DNA of 28,933 bases from Candidatus Aminicenantota bacterium. Its GTDB lineage: Bacteria; Acidobacteriota; Aminicenantia; UBA2199. Numbering within the stretch: the first letter of the stretch is position 1; each line of letters opens with the position of its first letter. A program made the position numbers and the translations under genes. The notes under the pieces were generated by a model. The model was not told the DNA's origin and did no database searches. It saw only the letters and a list, made by a program, of their open reading frames with translations. Positions 7,047 to 15,845 of this stretch are shown piece after piece. Location: the NCBI GenBank assembly GCA_020355945.1, contig CP070627.1:4460565-4489497 (forward strand). The letters run 5' to 3'.

Positions 7047-9284
7047 ATGCCTAAATCATCTCTGCTGTTAAAGATTGGTATTTGGGTATGGATATTGATT
7101 CTAACCGGTTATCTGTCATTATTACAAGCAGTCCGGTTAGAGGAAAAAGACAACATTATCATCCCGAATAACCTTTCGCCTCCTCATTCTATAAAGATTG
7201 ACGGCGAACTGGAGGAAGAGGTCTGGAAGCTGCCGCCTATAAATAAAGAATTCAAAACCATTGCTCCCAATTACGGTGACCCCATGACCCAGGAAACAAA
7301 GGTCTGGGCAGCTTATGACCGGAGAAACATTTATTTTGCTTTTAAATGTTTCGATACGGAGCCGCACAAGATAAAGACCTCAATTACCCAGAGGGACAAC
7401 ATTTCCCGGGACGACCATGTGGGGATACTGCTGGATGCCTCGGGTACCAAACAGACCAATTATGAATTTTATATCAATCCCAATGGTATCCAGGCAGATG
7501 CCATCAATTCCGCTGTCAGTGTGAGCGGGTCAGACCTGGCACCGGACTTTGTCTGGGACAGCGCAGGTAAAATTACCCCGGATGGCTACCGGGTGGAAGT
7601 GCGTATCCCCCTGGAAAGCATCCGCTATCAAGCGGGTAAAGAGGTAAACATGGGAGTTATTTTTCTTCGACAAATCAGCCGCCTGGGCGTACGGGGCACA
7701 TGGCCTGAAATCCAACGAGGCCAAACTATTTTTAACTATATGGCAGAACTGAGTTACAAAGGGCTCAAAGGAACATTGAAACTGGAAATACTTCCCAATT
7801 TTACTTACAGCAGGAATGATGAACGACTGGACCCGGATAAATGGAGCGGAGAAACAGATACCAATATCGGGGCAGCCTTAAAATACGGTATCACATCCTC
7901 TATTACAGCAGAAGCTACGTTGAACCCGGATTTTAGCCAGGTGGAGAGCGATGCCTTCCAGGTGGAAGTGAATCAACGGTACCCGATATTTTACAGTGAA
8001 AAACGACCGTTTTTCATGGAAAGCAAGGAAATTTTAGACTTTAGCCTGGTCAAATGGGGAATGATGACTGCGCCGCTTCATACCCGGTCTATCGTGGACC
8101 CGGGTTGGGCGGTGAAATTGAGTGGTTCTTCGGGCCGGATGAATTTTGCCGTTCTTGCCGCCAATGACCGGTCACCCGGCAGCACCTGGCCAGAAGGAAT
8201 TAATCCCCATGAAGGTAAATCCGCCCTCTTTGGTATTTTCAGGGCTAAATACAACATGGGCAGTGATAATTCTTTTGGCATCCTTTACAGCGGCCGCCAT
8301 TTTGCCGGTCAGCGCAATGATGTGGCAGGAGCGGACCTGCAGTACCGACTGGCTAAAAACCTCAGGGCAACACTCTCTTATCTCTACAGTGCCACACGCG
8401 AAACCAAAGAGGGCCCCCTGAAAAAAGGAAATGGCTGGAATGCCATGCTCCAATATAATACGAACTCTTTCTTTTCTATGCTGGCCTATGAGCGGTATGA
8501 TACGGATTTTTTTATGGCTACCGCCCACCTGAACCGAACCGCCATTAACAGGTGGATCATTGGTTCCGGGGGACTGCTTAATATGAAAATAAAAAAACTT
8601 CCATGGCTGAAGCAAATCAAACCCTATGTCTACTATATCGACCTGCAGGACCTGGCAACAAAAATGAATGATTCTGCCTGGATTTTTGGCTTAGAAATGG
8701 AATTTGCACCCATGGGTGGGATATATTTCGAATACACCATTGAAAATGAAGCATGGGCCGGCCAGCTTTTCCATAAAAATTATTTCCTGGGTAACGGGAA
8801 TATCCAGTTGTTCAAATGGCTCCATTTAAACGGTTATTTTATTGTTGGCGATTCCATCTATTATGACCTGCAAAATCCCTTTTTGGGCAGCGGCCGCATC
8901 TTCAACATCGGCGTCACTGTGCAGCCCGGTATCAAACTGAGCCTGGGCCTTGATCTTACACACACGGACTTGCGTCAAAAGCAAAGCAGCCAGACCATTT
9001 ATTCCGGAAGCATTTACAATTTTCGCACCACCTATCAATTTAACAAATACTTTTTCATTCGCGGTATTCTTCGCGGCGATAGTTTCCAGGAAAAGTTGTT
9101 GACCGATCTTCTCGCCTCTTTCACCTTAATCCCGGGCACAGTGGTTCACCTGGGTTATGGTTCTATATACTTGAGAAACCAGTGGAGTAATAACACCAAC
9201 CAATGGATTCCCGGGCAGGGAGACCTTTTAGCAATGAAGCGCGGGCTATTTTTTAAAGCCAGTTACCTGTGGCGCATCGATTGA
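7047..9284 (+). CDS. DUF5916 outer-membrane protein with N-terminal CBM9-like domain
   Basis: Start chosen for AAGGAGGG 8 nt upstream. A signal peptide (WVWILILTGYLSLLQA) is followed at about 35-220 by a carbohydrate-binding family 9-like beta-sandwich (IKIDGELEEEVWKLPPI, VWAAYDRRNIYFAFKCFD, DHVGILLD, EVRIPLESIRY). From about 240 to the end comes the DUF5916 region of alternating aromatic strands (NPDFSQVESDAFQVEVNQRY, YSEKRPFFMES), ending in W-R-I-D as outer-membrane barrels often do. These proteins are frequent in Bacteroidota, Acidobacteriota and Aminicenantes. Ligand and transport role are unknown. It converges on the creatininase-family gene with a 2-nt gap. Confidence 0.85.
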   Translation: MPKSSLLLKIGIWVWILILTGYLSLLQAVRLEEKDNIIIPNNLSPPHSIKIDGELEEEVWKLPPINKEFKTIAPNYGDPMTQETKVWAAYDRRNIYFAFKCFDTEPHKIKTSITQRDNISRDDHVGILLDASGTKQTNYEFYINPNGIQADAINSAVSVSGSDLAPDFVWDSAGKITPDGYRVEVRIPLESIRYQAGKEVNMGVIFLRQISRLGVRGTWPEIQRGQTIFNYMAELSYKGLKGTLKLEILPNFTYSRNDERLDPDKWSGETDTNIGAALKYGITSSITAEATLNPDFSQVESDAFQVEVNQRYPIFYSEKRPFFMESKEILDFSLVKWGMMTAPLHTRSIVDPGWAVKLSGSSGRMNFAVLAANDRSPGSTWPEGINPHEGKSALFGIFRAKYNMGSDNSFGILYSGRHFAGQRNDVAGADLQYRLAKNLRATLSYLYSATRETKEGPLKKGNGWNAMLQYNTNSFFSMLAYERYDTDFFMATAHLNRTAINRWIIGSGGLLNMKIKKLPWLKQIKPYVYYIDLQDLATKMNDSAWIFGLEMEFAPMGGIYFEYTIENEAWAGQLFHKNYFLGNGNIQLFKWLHLNGYFIVGDSIYYDLQNPFLGSGRIFNIGVTVQPGIKLSLGLDLTHTDLRQKQSSQTIYSGSIYNFRTTYQFNKYFFIRGILRGDSFQEKLLTDLLASFTLIPGTVVHLGYGSIYLRNQWSNNTNQWIPGQGDLLAMKRGLFFKASYLWRID

Positions 9285-9286
9285 AA

Positions 9287-10144
9287 TTACTTTTTCCAGG
9301 CCTCCATCATTTCCCAGCGTTTAACGGCTTCAAGAAATACGTTAGCAATATAATCCGCTTTTTTCCTGGTATAGTCTTTGGCCTTTTTTACATCGAAATT
9401 GAGATAGCCCTCGCCCTCATCCGGGTACCGGGTGGTGGCCCAGGAAGGCAGTAAATAAACCCCTTCGTCAACGCCTGCTTTTCCCACATTATCTTTACCC
9501 AGTTTTTCATACATTTCCTTATCTACCAGCTCGGGATTATATGACATCACCAGGGCTGCTTCCTCCATGTCACCATGCCCGGACTGGGTGGCTTTTCGTC
9601 CATAAACTTCAGTGGCAATATTAAAGGCGATCTTCCACCAATCAACAATCATAAAATGAGCCCCGGTTTCAGTATGAAGGCGTTCCATAGCTCGTTTGCT
9701 GGGTTCGGTATTTCCTCCATGTCCGTTAATGACCAGGATATTTTTAAAACCGGTTCTCACTAAATCTTTTAAAACATCATACACATATTCCTCGAAAATG
9801 TTTTCTCTTACTGTGATAGCCCCTGGGAATTGAGATATGCTGCGGCCGGTGAAGCCATGATTGATGGAGGGGGCGATCAGGGCATTGCACTGAGCCCATA
9901 TCATCTCCGCCAGGTTAGTGGGGATGATATTATCGGCACCAATCGCCACCGCACCATGAGCCTCCACTGTTCCCATAGGTAAAATAACCCGATCAGTAAC
10001 TTCGGGCACAATCCTGGCCAGCCTCATCCAACAATAATCCTGCATGTGGTGAAACTTTAAATCCTTGACCTTAGCCTGTGAAAAACAAGACACCACAAAA
10101 AACACAATTAACAAAAAAAACAATGCTCCTTTGAATCTATTCAT
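9287..10144 (-). CDS. Creatininase-family amidohydrolase, predicted lipoprotein
   Basis: The 285-residue protein begins with a lipoprotein signal peptide: hydrophobic FFLLIVFFVV then lipobox VVSC, with Cys20 the acylation site. The enzyme domain carries the creatininase/MftE metal motifs PMGTVEAHG (Glu61, His63), GADNIIP (Asp71), VINGHGGN (His142) and SGHGDMEEAA (Glu194/195). Characterised members hydrolyse cyclic or formyl amides such as creatinine or formamidopyrimidines, or trim the mycofactocin peptide, in the cytoplasm. Export here implies a periplasmic amide or peptide substrate. TGGAGG precedes the ATG. Substrate unknown; family call is firm. Confidence 0.88.
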   Translation of the reverse strand: MNRFKGALFFLLIVFFVVSCFSQAKVKDLKFHHMQDYCWMRLARIVPEVTDRVILPMGTVEAHGAVAIGADNIIPTNLAEMIWAQCNALIAPSINHGFTGRSISQFPGAITVRENIFEEYVYDVLKDLVRTGFKNILVINGHGGNTEPSKRAMERLHTETGAHFMIVDWWKIAFNIATEVYGRKATQSGHGDMEEAALVMSYNPELVDKEMYEKLGKDNVGKAGVDEGVYLLPSWATTRYPDEGEGYLNFDVKKAKDYTRKKADYIANVFLEAVKRWEMMEAWKK

Positions 10145-10181
10145 AAATTACCTCCATTTAACCTGGGATTTTTAAATTACA

Positions 10182-10211
10182 AGTATACAACTTTATTTAT
10201 TCTTTTTTCAA
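10182..10211 (-). promoter_or_regulatory. Promoter of the creatininase-family gene
   Basis: Minus-strand TTGAAA (10211-10206), 18-nt spacer, TATACT (10187-10182), about 38 nt before the start codon. It lies back to back with the amrB promoter. Confidence 0.5.
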
Positions 10212-10215
10212 GTCG

Positions 10216-10224
10216 TGATATAAT
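10216..10224 (+). promoter_or_regulatory. Extended -10 promoter element of amrB copy 1
   Basis: TGATATAAT is an extended -10 (TGn plus TATAAT) with no good -35 box, about 90 nt before the amrB start, giving a moderately long leader. Confidence 0.5.
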
Positions 10225-10312
10225 TTATTGATGACCAATATTCGCAAGCAAACACAACTAATTATAAGCAAAAAAGATTTGAGGTGAGGTGTAACATATA
10301 AGGAGGTTTAGA

Positions 10313-11116
10313 ATGGTACGAAAACCCATTGCTTCCGGGAACTTTTACCCGGGAAGCAAATCTATCCTGGAAGAAGAACTGGGAAAGTATATTGAATTCT
10401 CCGAAACCAAAAAAAAGGTAATTGGGCTGGTCTCTCCCCATGCCGGTTATGTCTTTTCCGGCAGTTGTGCAGGGAAAGGATTCGGCATTATAGAAGTCCC
10501 GGGAATCGTGATTATACTGGGGGTCAATCATTATGGTTTTGGGCACCCCTTTGCAGTGGACGGCCATGATTCCTGGAAAACACCGCTGGGGGAAGCTGAA
10601 ATCCATACGGAACTCAGGGAAAAACTGGTAAAAGATTCAAAGATATTTGGAATTGATAGTAATGCTTCCATCAAAGAGCATTCCCTGGAAGTCCAGGTGC
10701 CATTTGTGCAATTTATAAACCCGGAAGCTAAAATCTTGCCGATTACTGTCGCCGGGGGAGATGTGCAGCGGTTGAAAGCGGCAGGTAAAGAAATCGCAGC
10801 CCTGATCAAAGACAATCCCGGTGACATTTTAATGGTTGCCTCAACGGATATGAGCCATTTCATCAGTGCAGACCGCGCCAGGGAAAAAGACAAAATGGCG
10901 ATTGATAAAATCCTGGCGTTGGACCCGGAAGGTCTGTTTAATACCGTGGCAATGGAACGGATATCCATGTGCGGTGCAAGTCCTACCACCATCATGCTTG
11001 CCGCTGCCCTGGAATTGGGAGCCCAAAAGGCTGAAGTCATTGATTATACCAATTCCGGCAGGGTAATGGCAGACTACAGCCGGGTAGTGGCTTACCTGAG
11101 CATGATTGTTTACTAA
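10313..11116 (+). CDS. amrB: AmmeMemoRadiSam system protein B (MEMO1 family), copy 1
   Basis: This 267-residue protein is full length for the MEMO1 family. It begins RKPIASGNFYPG and carries SPHAGYVFSG (His43), GVNHYGFG (His73), HSLEVQVPF, DMSHF and SMCGASPTT (Cys220). His43, His73 and Cys220 correspond to the metal-binding triad described for human MEMO1. In prokaryotes AmrB is usually encoded with AMMECR1 and a radical-SAM protein; neither is in the window. AAGGAGG is 7 nt before the ATG. A close paralog lies at 15846-16646 on the other strand. Biochemical role in bacteria is unsettled. Confidence 0.92.
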   Translation: MVRKPIASGNFYPGSKSILEEELGKYIEFSETKKKVIGLVSPHAGYVFSGSCAGKGFGIIEVPGIVIILGVNHYGFGHPFAVDGHDSWKTPLGEAEIHTELREKLVKDSKIFGIDSNASIKEHSLEVQVPFVQFINPEAKILPITVAGGDVQRLKAAGKEIAALIKDNPGDILMVASTDMSHFISADRAREKDKMAIDKILALDPEGLFNTVAMERISMCGASPTTIMLAAALELGAQKAEVIDYTNSGRVMADYSRVVAYLSMIVY

Positions 11117-11126
11117 CCGGCGGAAA

Positions 11127-11900
11127 CTATACAGGAAATAAGCCCTCATACAACCGGCAGGTATTCCGGAAGACAGCCTCCAATACCTCTTGTCTATCCA
11201 GATTTTTTAATCCTGCCACAGCCGTCACCACCTCCGGGGCATTGGCGGGTTCGTTGCGTTCACCTGGAACAGGTCCCAACACCGGGCTGTCTGTTTCAAC
11301 CAGTAAACATGATAGGGGTAATTGTCTAACCAGTTTCTGTTTTTGTCGTGAACGCACGATTGAGGGAGGAACCGAGAAAAAGAAGTTGGCTTCGACAGCC
11401 GGCATGGCAGCGGATGCTTTTCCATCAAAGGCGTGAAGTTGAACCCGGCGGGCGCCGCGTTCCAGCAGCATGGAAACCACATGACGGCCAGCGGAGCGTG
11501 AATGGACATTCAATGGCAAATCCAGTTCCAAAGACAGGTCAATAAACCGGGCAAAAATTTCTCGTTGAAGTTCTTTTTGGGATTCCTCTTTCACCACCCA
11601 ATAATCGAGACCAACTTCTCCGACAGCCACCAATTTTTCTCGTTGTTTGCGAATAAAAGAAATCATGGTATCGGCGGCCTCCAGGTCCAGGTGAGTGGGA
11701 TAAAGTCCTGCTGCCGCCCTTAATTGGGGATATTTCCCTGCCAGTTCCAGGTTTCGTTTCGCATCCGCAAGATCCTCTGCCACAGTAATAACAATGCAAA
11801 TCCCTGCTGCTTCTGCGCGTAAAAGCACTTCTTCTCGATCCGCATCGAACATGGAATCACAAAGATGCGTATGGGTGTCTATAATACAGTATCCGGTCAT
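11127..11900 (-). CDS. TatD-family metal-dependent deoxyribonuclease/hydrolase
   Basis: I prefer the ATG at 11900 (257 residues), which has GAGGTG 7 nt upstream, over a GTG nine codons earlier. The TIM-barrel metal ligands are all present: IDTHTHLCD (His10, His12), VGEVGLDYW, PLNVHSRSAG, VQLHAFDGK and VETDSPVLGP. TatD proteins are metal-dependent 3'-5' nucleases or hydrolases linked to DNA repair and DNA turnover in several bacteria. The gene converges on amrB copy 1 with a 10-nt gap. Function is inferred from the family. Confidence 0.9.
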   Translation of the reverse strand: MTGYCIIDTHTHLCDSMFDADREEVLLRAEAAGICIVITVAEDLADAKRNLELAGKYPQLRAAAGLYPTHLDLEAADTMISFIRKQREKLVAVGEVGLDYWVVKEESQKELQREIFARFIDLSLELDLPLNVHSRSAGRHVVSMLLERGARRVQLHAFDGKASAAMPAVEANFFFSVPPSIVRSRQKQKLVRQLPLSCLLVETDSPVLGPVPGERNEPANAPEVVTAVAGLKNLDRQEVLEAVFRNTCRLYEGLFPV

Positions 11901-12008
11901 GTTCACCACCTCGCTTTTCATAATCACGGGTCATATGGACCAGGGTCCTTGCATGTTTACAAGAAGAAATTATAACAGCAAAAATGGTAACCAGGAGGGA
12001 TGGAGATT

Positions 12009-13022
12009 TTAGATATTTAGTGGCGGAAGGGGCGGAAGTGCCCGCTTTTCCAGGTATTCTTCAATCAATGTGTAGAAATTTTCCTCGTAGTAGGGAATTG
12101 ACATATTCATCACCTTTTCAAAAGCTTCCTCAAATCTATCTCCATCCTTCTTCAACTGGAATAAGGTCCTGATATGGCCAATGGTGGCCCCATGACCATA
12201 TTCCTGGTCCACCAGGTATTCGTATGCCAGGCAGAACATGGGACAATACTCTGAGAATAGGTCTTGATCCGGGAAATCGGACCAGCGCCTAATGGAAATC
12301 GGGTTGCCATGATCCGGGTCGGAAATCCATTGATTGTACTCGGCCAGGGTGTTCACCCGTGCTCTATCCCTGGGATCGCTCATACCTATGGCCTGGCCTT
12401 CGTAAAACCACATATGCAGCCAATATGTACATCCATTGTTGGTGGGACAGTCGGTGAGGGTAAACTGGAAGACGTGGATCATCTCGTGCTTGGTAGTAAT
12501 GCGGTACCCCCAGGGATTGTTGGTATAGATACCCGGAAGGGTGACACAATCGATGGCAGGAATAAAAAACCCGTTGCGATACGCCATGGACTTTATATTA
12601 TCCAGGTGTTTCTGTGCGTAAATATAATAGGTGTAGCCATTGGTAAATTGAAGTTCCTCCGTGATGTCCTGGATTTGAAATATCTGCACCAGTTCGCTAA
12701 ATATTTCTTCCGCCATCTGGGCCTGCTGTTGTTTGGCCTCGGGGCTGCTTCCGTCGCTGTATATGGTGAAATGATTGCTATAAAACGGTTTACAGTCATG
12801 CCCATACGTATACCGGTATTGGGTGTCGAACGCCCATTGTTCAGCATCGCAAGCATAAAAACCGTTAACCGGGGTCTCCTCTTGCGATTTCGGTGTACAT
12901 GAGGTTAAAAAGAAAAAAACAATAAAAAAAATCCCCACCAGTCCAATCCGTCTACCAATGAATCCCGGGGATTTTCGCCCCGGGATGAAAGAAGGTTGAT
13001 GAGTCATTACTTTTTTATTCAT
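12009..13022 (-). CDS. Predicted lipoprotein with a gluzincin-type HExxH metallopeptidase motif
   Basis: The 337-residue protein has an unusually long basic N-region (about 26 residues), a hydrophobic core IGLVGIFFIVFFFL, and lipobox LTSC with Cys42 as the anchor. A zinc motif HEMIH lies at 179-183, and WFYEGQA supplies a candidate third ligand Glu208, 25 residues later, as in gluzincin (peptidase MA-like) domains. Several cysteines (58, 77, 159, 192, 198) suggest disulphides outside the cell, in keeping with the DsbD gene in this window. AAGGAA precedes the ATG. No specific family name recognised; substrate unknown. Confidence 0.7.
   Translation of the reverse strand: MNKKVMTHQPSFIPGRKSPGFIGRRIGLVGIFFIVFFFLTSCTPKSQEETPVNGFYACDAEQWAFDTQYRYTYGHDCKPFYSNHFTIYSDGSSPEAKQQQAQMAEEIFSELVQIFQIQDITEELQFTNGYTYYIYAQKHLDNIKSMAYRNGFFIPAIDCVTLPGIYTNNPWGYRITTKHEMIHVFQFTLTDCPTNNGCTYWLHMWFYEGQAIGMSDPRDRARVNTLAEYNQWISDPDHGNPISIRRWSDFPDQDLFSEYCPMFCLAYEYLVDQEYGHGATIGHIRTLFQLKKDGDRFEEAFEKVMNMSIPYYEENFYTLIEEYLEKRALPPLPPLNI
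12963..12985. other. GC-rich hairpin in the 5' coding region of the HExxH lipoprotein gene
   Basis: TCCCGGGG and CCCCGGGA form an exact 8-bp stem with a 7-nt loop, 38-60 nt inside the transcript from the start codon. It may slow early translation, or may only reflect the PGRKSPG coding choice. Confidence 0.5.
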
Positions 13023-13048
13023 GGCAAGTTCCTTTTTCTTAAGGAAAT

Positions 13049-13077
13049 ATATTACATCAAATAATGAAGAAAATCAA
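13049..13077 (-). promoter_or_regulatory. Promoter of the HExxH lipoprotein gene
   Basis: Minus-strand TTGATT (13077-13072), 17-nt spacer, TAATAT (13054-13049), with a predicted 5' leader of about 20 nt carrying AAGGAA. Confidence 0.6.
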
Positions 13078-13225
13078 TAGAATAGATTAAATACCTGACC
13101 CTATATTTCTGATCCTAAATTTTTATTGGTTCAAAATCATGATTTCGCTCGAAATTTTTCTTCCACTGGAGTATAATTATGTATTAGTAAACAGTAAACG
13201 TAAACAGGAAACAGGAGTTAAAAAA

Positions 13226-14251
13226 ATGAAAAAAATAGTGTTCCTGGTTTTATTGGTTCTTGTAATTTTTGCTTCTCATGGTTTTCCCGGGAAATTATCC
13301 GTCCTGGCGGAATTATCCAACCCGGGAGTAATAGAAATCGATGGCGATGAACTTTTTGTACTGGATGATGTGCAGGTCTATGTATATTCATTGCAGGATT
13401 ATCGCTTTTTACGAAAATTCGGCAAAAAAGGCGAAGGGCCGGGGGAACTTCTACCGGCACCTGATCTGCCAATCACCATGCAGGTCGGCAAAGAATATGT
13501 TTTATTGAACTCCTTTAACAAAATGATCTACTTCACAAAAACCGGGAAAATGATAAAAGAAAAACGAATTCCTTTTATCGTCTTCCAGGTTATCCCGTTT
13601 GGGAAAAATTACGCCGTAACAAAGTTTATAAGAACCAATGAAGGTGGAAGTCAGGTCAGTCTCTTGATTTTTAGTGCTGAATTTAAAGAATTAAAAAATC
13701 TCTATGAAACAACGCTGCTTAACGATCAGGGGAAAGGAAGAATAGCGTTTCCCCTTACCAGTGTATATATTCAATGTTTAGATAACCAATTATTCCTGGT
13801 AGATCAACAAAAGGAATTTGAAATCCAGCGTTTTGATCTGGAAGGCAACCGGCTGACACCGATAAAAAAGTCATACCAAAAGATTAAAGTTACCGAAGCG
13901 TATAAAAAAGAGAGTTGGGAATGGATTAAATTACAACCTGCTTATAAAAACGCGCCTGACATCGTTAAAAAGATGTTATACTTCCTGGAATATTTACCGG
14001 TTACAAAAAATTTCCTGGCAAAAAACAACAAAATCTATCTGCAAACCTATAAAACTAAAGATAGTCTTTACGAATTTTTTATACTGGATATCAACGGAAA
14101 CGTCCTGAAAACAGTATTTTTACCAGGTGCGAAAAAAGAAAGCATCCGCCCCAATCCGGCTGTGACCTATGCGTTTCAAGATAATAAATACTATTACCTG
14201 GAAGAGAATTTGGATGAAGAAGAATGGGAATTGCATGGCATCACCTACTAA
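13226..14251 (+). CDS. Exported six-bladed beta-propeller protein
   Basis: I start at the ATG at 13226 (341 residues), which has ACAGGAG upstream and begins a signal peptide KKIVFLVLLVLVIFASHGFPG; the open frame extends 29 codons further upstream without a likely start. The mature part begins with a strand pair (VIEIDGDELFVLDDVQVYVYSLQDYRFLRKFG) and the blade signature FGKKGEGPGEL. Repeats of I..Y....KIYL.....D.IYVFD..G type follow, as in the 6-bladed beta-propeller proteins abundant in Bacteroidota and Aminicenantes. These have NHL-like folds and probably bind ligands at the surface. Specific role unknown. TATAAT at 13172-13177 may serve as its -10 box. Confidence 0.75.
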   Translation: MKKIVFLVLLVLVIFASHGFPGKLSVLAELSNPGVIEIDGDELFVLDDVQVYVYSLQDYRFLRKFGKKGEGPGELLPAPDLPITMQVGKEYVLLNSFNKMIYFTKTGKMIKEKRIPFIVFQVIPFGKNYAVTKFIRTNEGGSQVSLLIFSAEFKELKNLYETTLLNDQGKGRIAFPLTSVYIQCLDNQLFLVDQQKEFEIQRFDLEGNRLTPIKKSYQKIKVTEAYKKESWEWIKLQPAYKNAPDIVKKMLYFLEYLPVTKNFLAKNNKIYLQTYKTKDSLYEFFILDINGNVLKTVFLPGAKKESIRPNPAVTYAFQDNKYYYLEENLDEEEWELHGITY

Positions 14252-14338
14252 GTAAAAGGATGGCATTCCTGGAAGCAGAGTTAAGGAGGACCGCTATAAA
14301 AGCAATAAAGAGATTAGATGACATCATAGAGGTAAGCC

Positions 14339-15448
14339 ATGAAGATAAACGATTTTAAACTGGAACGCTTCTTCGCAAAATATGAATTTAGCGCACCTTA
14401 CATTCTATGCGCTTCCGATTGCGAATCCCTTAAAGTGGAAGACTTATTCAAGCTGGATAAAAATGCTGAAAAGGACTTTAAAAAACTCTGGCTGGGTTAC
14501 ACGGAAAGCCTGGGCCATCCCCTCCTGCGTGAAGAAATCTCAAAACTGTACCAACACTCAAAACCGGATCACATTATTGTCTTCTCAGGCGCTGAAGAAG
14601 GTATATTTGCCTTTATGAATGCTTTGCTTGATCCGAACGATCATATAATCGTTCAATCCCCTTGCTATCAATCATTGACCGAAGTAGCCCATGCCATCGG
14701 CTCCAGGGTTACGCCATGGCCCATGAACCCTGAAAATAATTGGGAATTGGATATCCATTTCCTCGAAAAAAATATCACTGCCAACACAAAAACCATTGTA
14801 GTCAATTTCCCAAATAATCCCACCGGTTATCTCCCCTCAAAAGCTTTTTTTAATCGTATTATTGAAATTGCCAGGCAAAATGATATTTTCGTTTTTTCGG
14901 ATGAAGTCTATCGATTTTTGGAATATAATGAGAAAAACAGGCTGCCGGCGATTTGTGATGTCTATGAGAAAGGGGTTTCTCTTGGAGTTATGTCAAAATC
15001 TTTTGGTTTGCCTGGTTTGAGGATCGGGTGGATGGTAACCGGGAATCAATCATTATTTGATAAGATTGCTTCCTATAAAGACTTTACCACTATTTGCAAT
15101 AGTGGACCCAGTGAGTTCCTGGCAATTCTTGCCTTAAAGAACAAAGCGTTGATATTAAACCGGAACCTGGAAATCATCACGGCCAATCTCCAGCACCTGG
15201 AATCTTTTTTTTCCAGGAATTCTCATTTTTTTGATTGGGTAAAACCTAATGCCGGCTCATTGATATTTCCACGGTTAATTTTTACTGGAGATGCGGAAGC
15301 CTTTTGCCTGGATTTATTAGATAAAAAGGGTGTCTTATTGGCATCCGGTAATCAATTCAATTACAGCAATCAATATGTACGGTTTGGATTCGGACGGAAA
15401 AACATGCCGGAAGCGCTCCAGAAATTGGAGGAGTATCTCACCCAATAA
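14339..15448 (+). CDS. PLP-dependent class I/II aminotransferase
   Basis: The 369-residue protein has the fold-type I signature set: NFPNNPTG (155-162), SDEVYR (187-192; Asp188 for the pyridine nitrogen, Tyr191), MSKSFGLPGLRIGW with Schiff-base Lys220 and Arg228, and a C-terminal YVRFGFG substrate-carboxylate segment. It is slightly shorter at the N-terminus than typical aspartate aminotransferases and resembles the capreomycidine-synthase/MalY-like subgroup of uncertain substrate. GAGGTAA is 5 nt before the ATG. It may be co-transcribed with the propeller gene 87 nt upstream. Amino acid substrate not determinable. Confidence 0.88.
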   Translation: MKINDFKLERFFAKYEFSAPYILCASDCESLKVEDLFKLDKNAEKDFKKLWLGYTESLGHPLLREEISKLYQHSKPDHIIVFSGAEEGIFAFMNALLDPNDHIIVQSPCYQSLTEVAHAIGSRVTPWPMNPENNWELDIHFLEKNITANTKTIVVNFPNNPTGYLPSKAFFNRIIEIARQNDIFVFSDEVYRFLEYNEKNRLPAICDVYEKGVSLGVMSKSFGLPGLRIGWMVTGNQSLFDKIASYKDFTTICNSGPSEFLAILALKNKALILNRNLEIITANLQHLESFFSRNSHFFDWVKPNAGSLIFPRLIFTGDAEAFCLDLLDKKGVLLASGNQFNYSNQYVRFGFGRKNMPEALQKLEEYLTQ

Positions 15449-15471
15449 AAAGCTTTTAATCATTTGTAGCT

Positions 15472-15500
15472 TTGACAGTTTTTAATGACTTTGGTATGAT
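15472..15500 (+). promoter_or_regulatory. Promoter of the cupin gene
   Basis: TTGACA (15472-15477), 17-nt spacer, TATGAT (15495-15500); start expected near 15507, 12 nt before the ATG, with the leader holding CAGGAGG. Confidence 0.75.
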
Positions 15501-15518
15501 TATAGACCAGGAGGAAAT

Positions 15519-15839
15519 ATGGCGTTTATCAATTTGGCTGATATAGAAGAGAAAGAATTGATACCCGGTTTTCATGTTCGTTTTGTGCACTCCGAGAACA
15601 TGACCTTTGCTTACTGGAACATTGATGCAGGGTCGGCTTTGCCGGAACATTCCCATCCCCATGAACAGGTATTCAATATTACTGAAGGCGAACTGGAGTT
15701 GATTATAGATGGTGAAGCACAAATTATGAAACCCGGCCAGGCAGCAGTGATCCCGGGAAATGTACCTCATTCGGGCAAAGCGATTACCGATTGCAAGGTC
15801 ATTGATGTGTTTTATCCGGTCCGGGAAGATTATAAGTAA
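15519..15839 (+). CDS. Small cupin-domain protein
   Basis: This 106-residue single-domain cupin shows motif 1 as PEHSHPHEQVFNITEGELEL (metal ligands His-His and Gln or Glu) and motif 2 as PGQAAVIPGNVPHSGKAI (His). It is the length of stand-alone cupins that bind a metal and act as isomerases, dioxygenases or small-molecule sensors. A consensus promoter and AGGAGG drive it. It converges on amrB copy 2 with a 6-nt gap. Specific reaction unknown. Confidence 0.88.
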   Translation: MAFINLADIEEKELIPGFHVRFVHSENMTFAYWNIDAGSALPEHSHPHEQVFNITEGELELIIDGEAQIMKPGQAAVIPGNVPHSGKAITDCKVIDVFYPVREDYK

Positions 15840-15845
15840 GTATTA

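Noticed and set aside
8172..8615. 147-residue minus-strand open frame
   Set aside because: Antisense to the DUF5916 gene, no domain, no start signals.
12264..12902. 212-residue plus-strand open frame
   Set aside because: Fully antisense to the HExxH lipoprotein, which has a signal peptide, ribosome site and promoter; the frame shows no domain.
13185..13216. GTAAAC/ACAGGAAAC short reiterations upstream of the propeller gene
   Set aside because: Units are 6-7 nt and irregular; not a CRISPR array or an iteron set.
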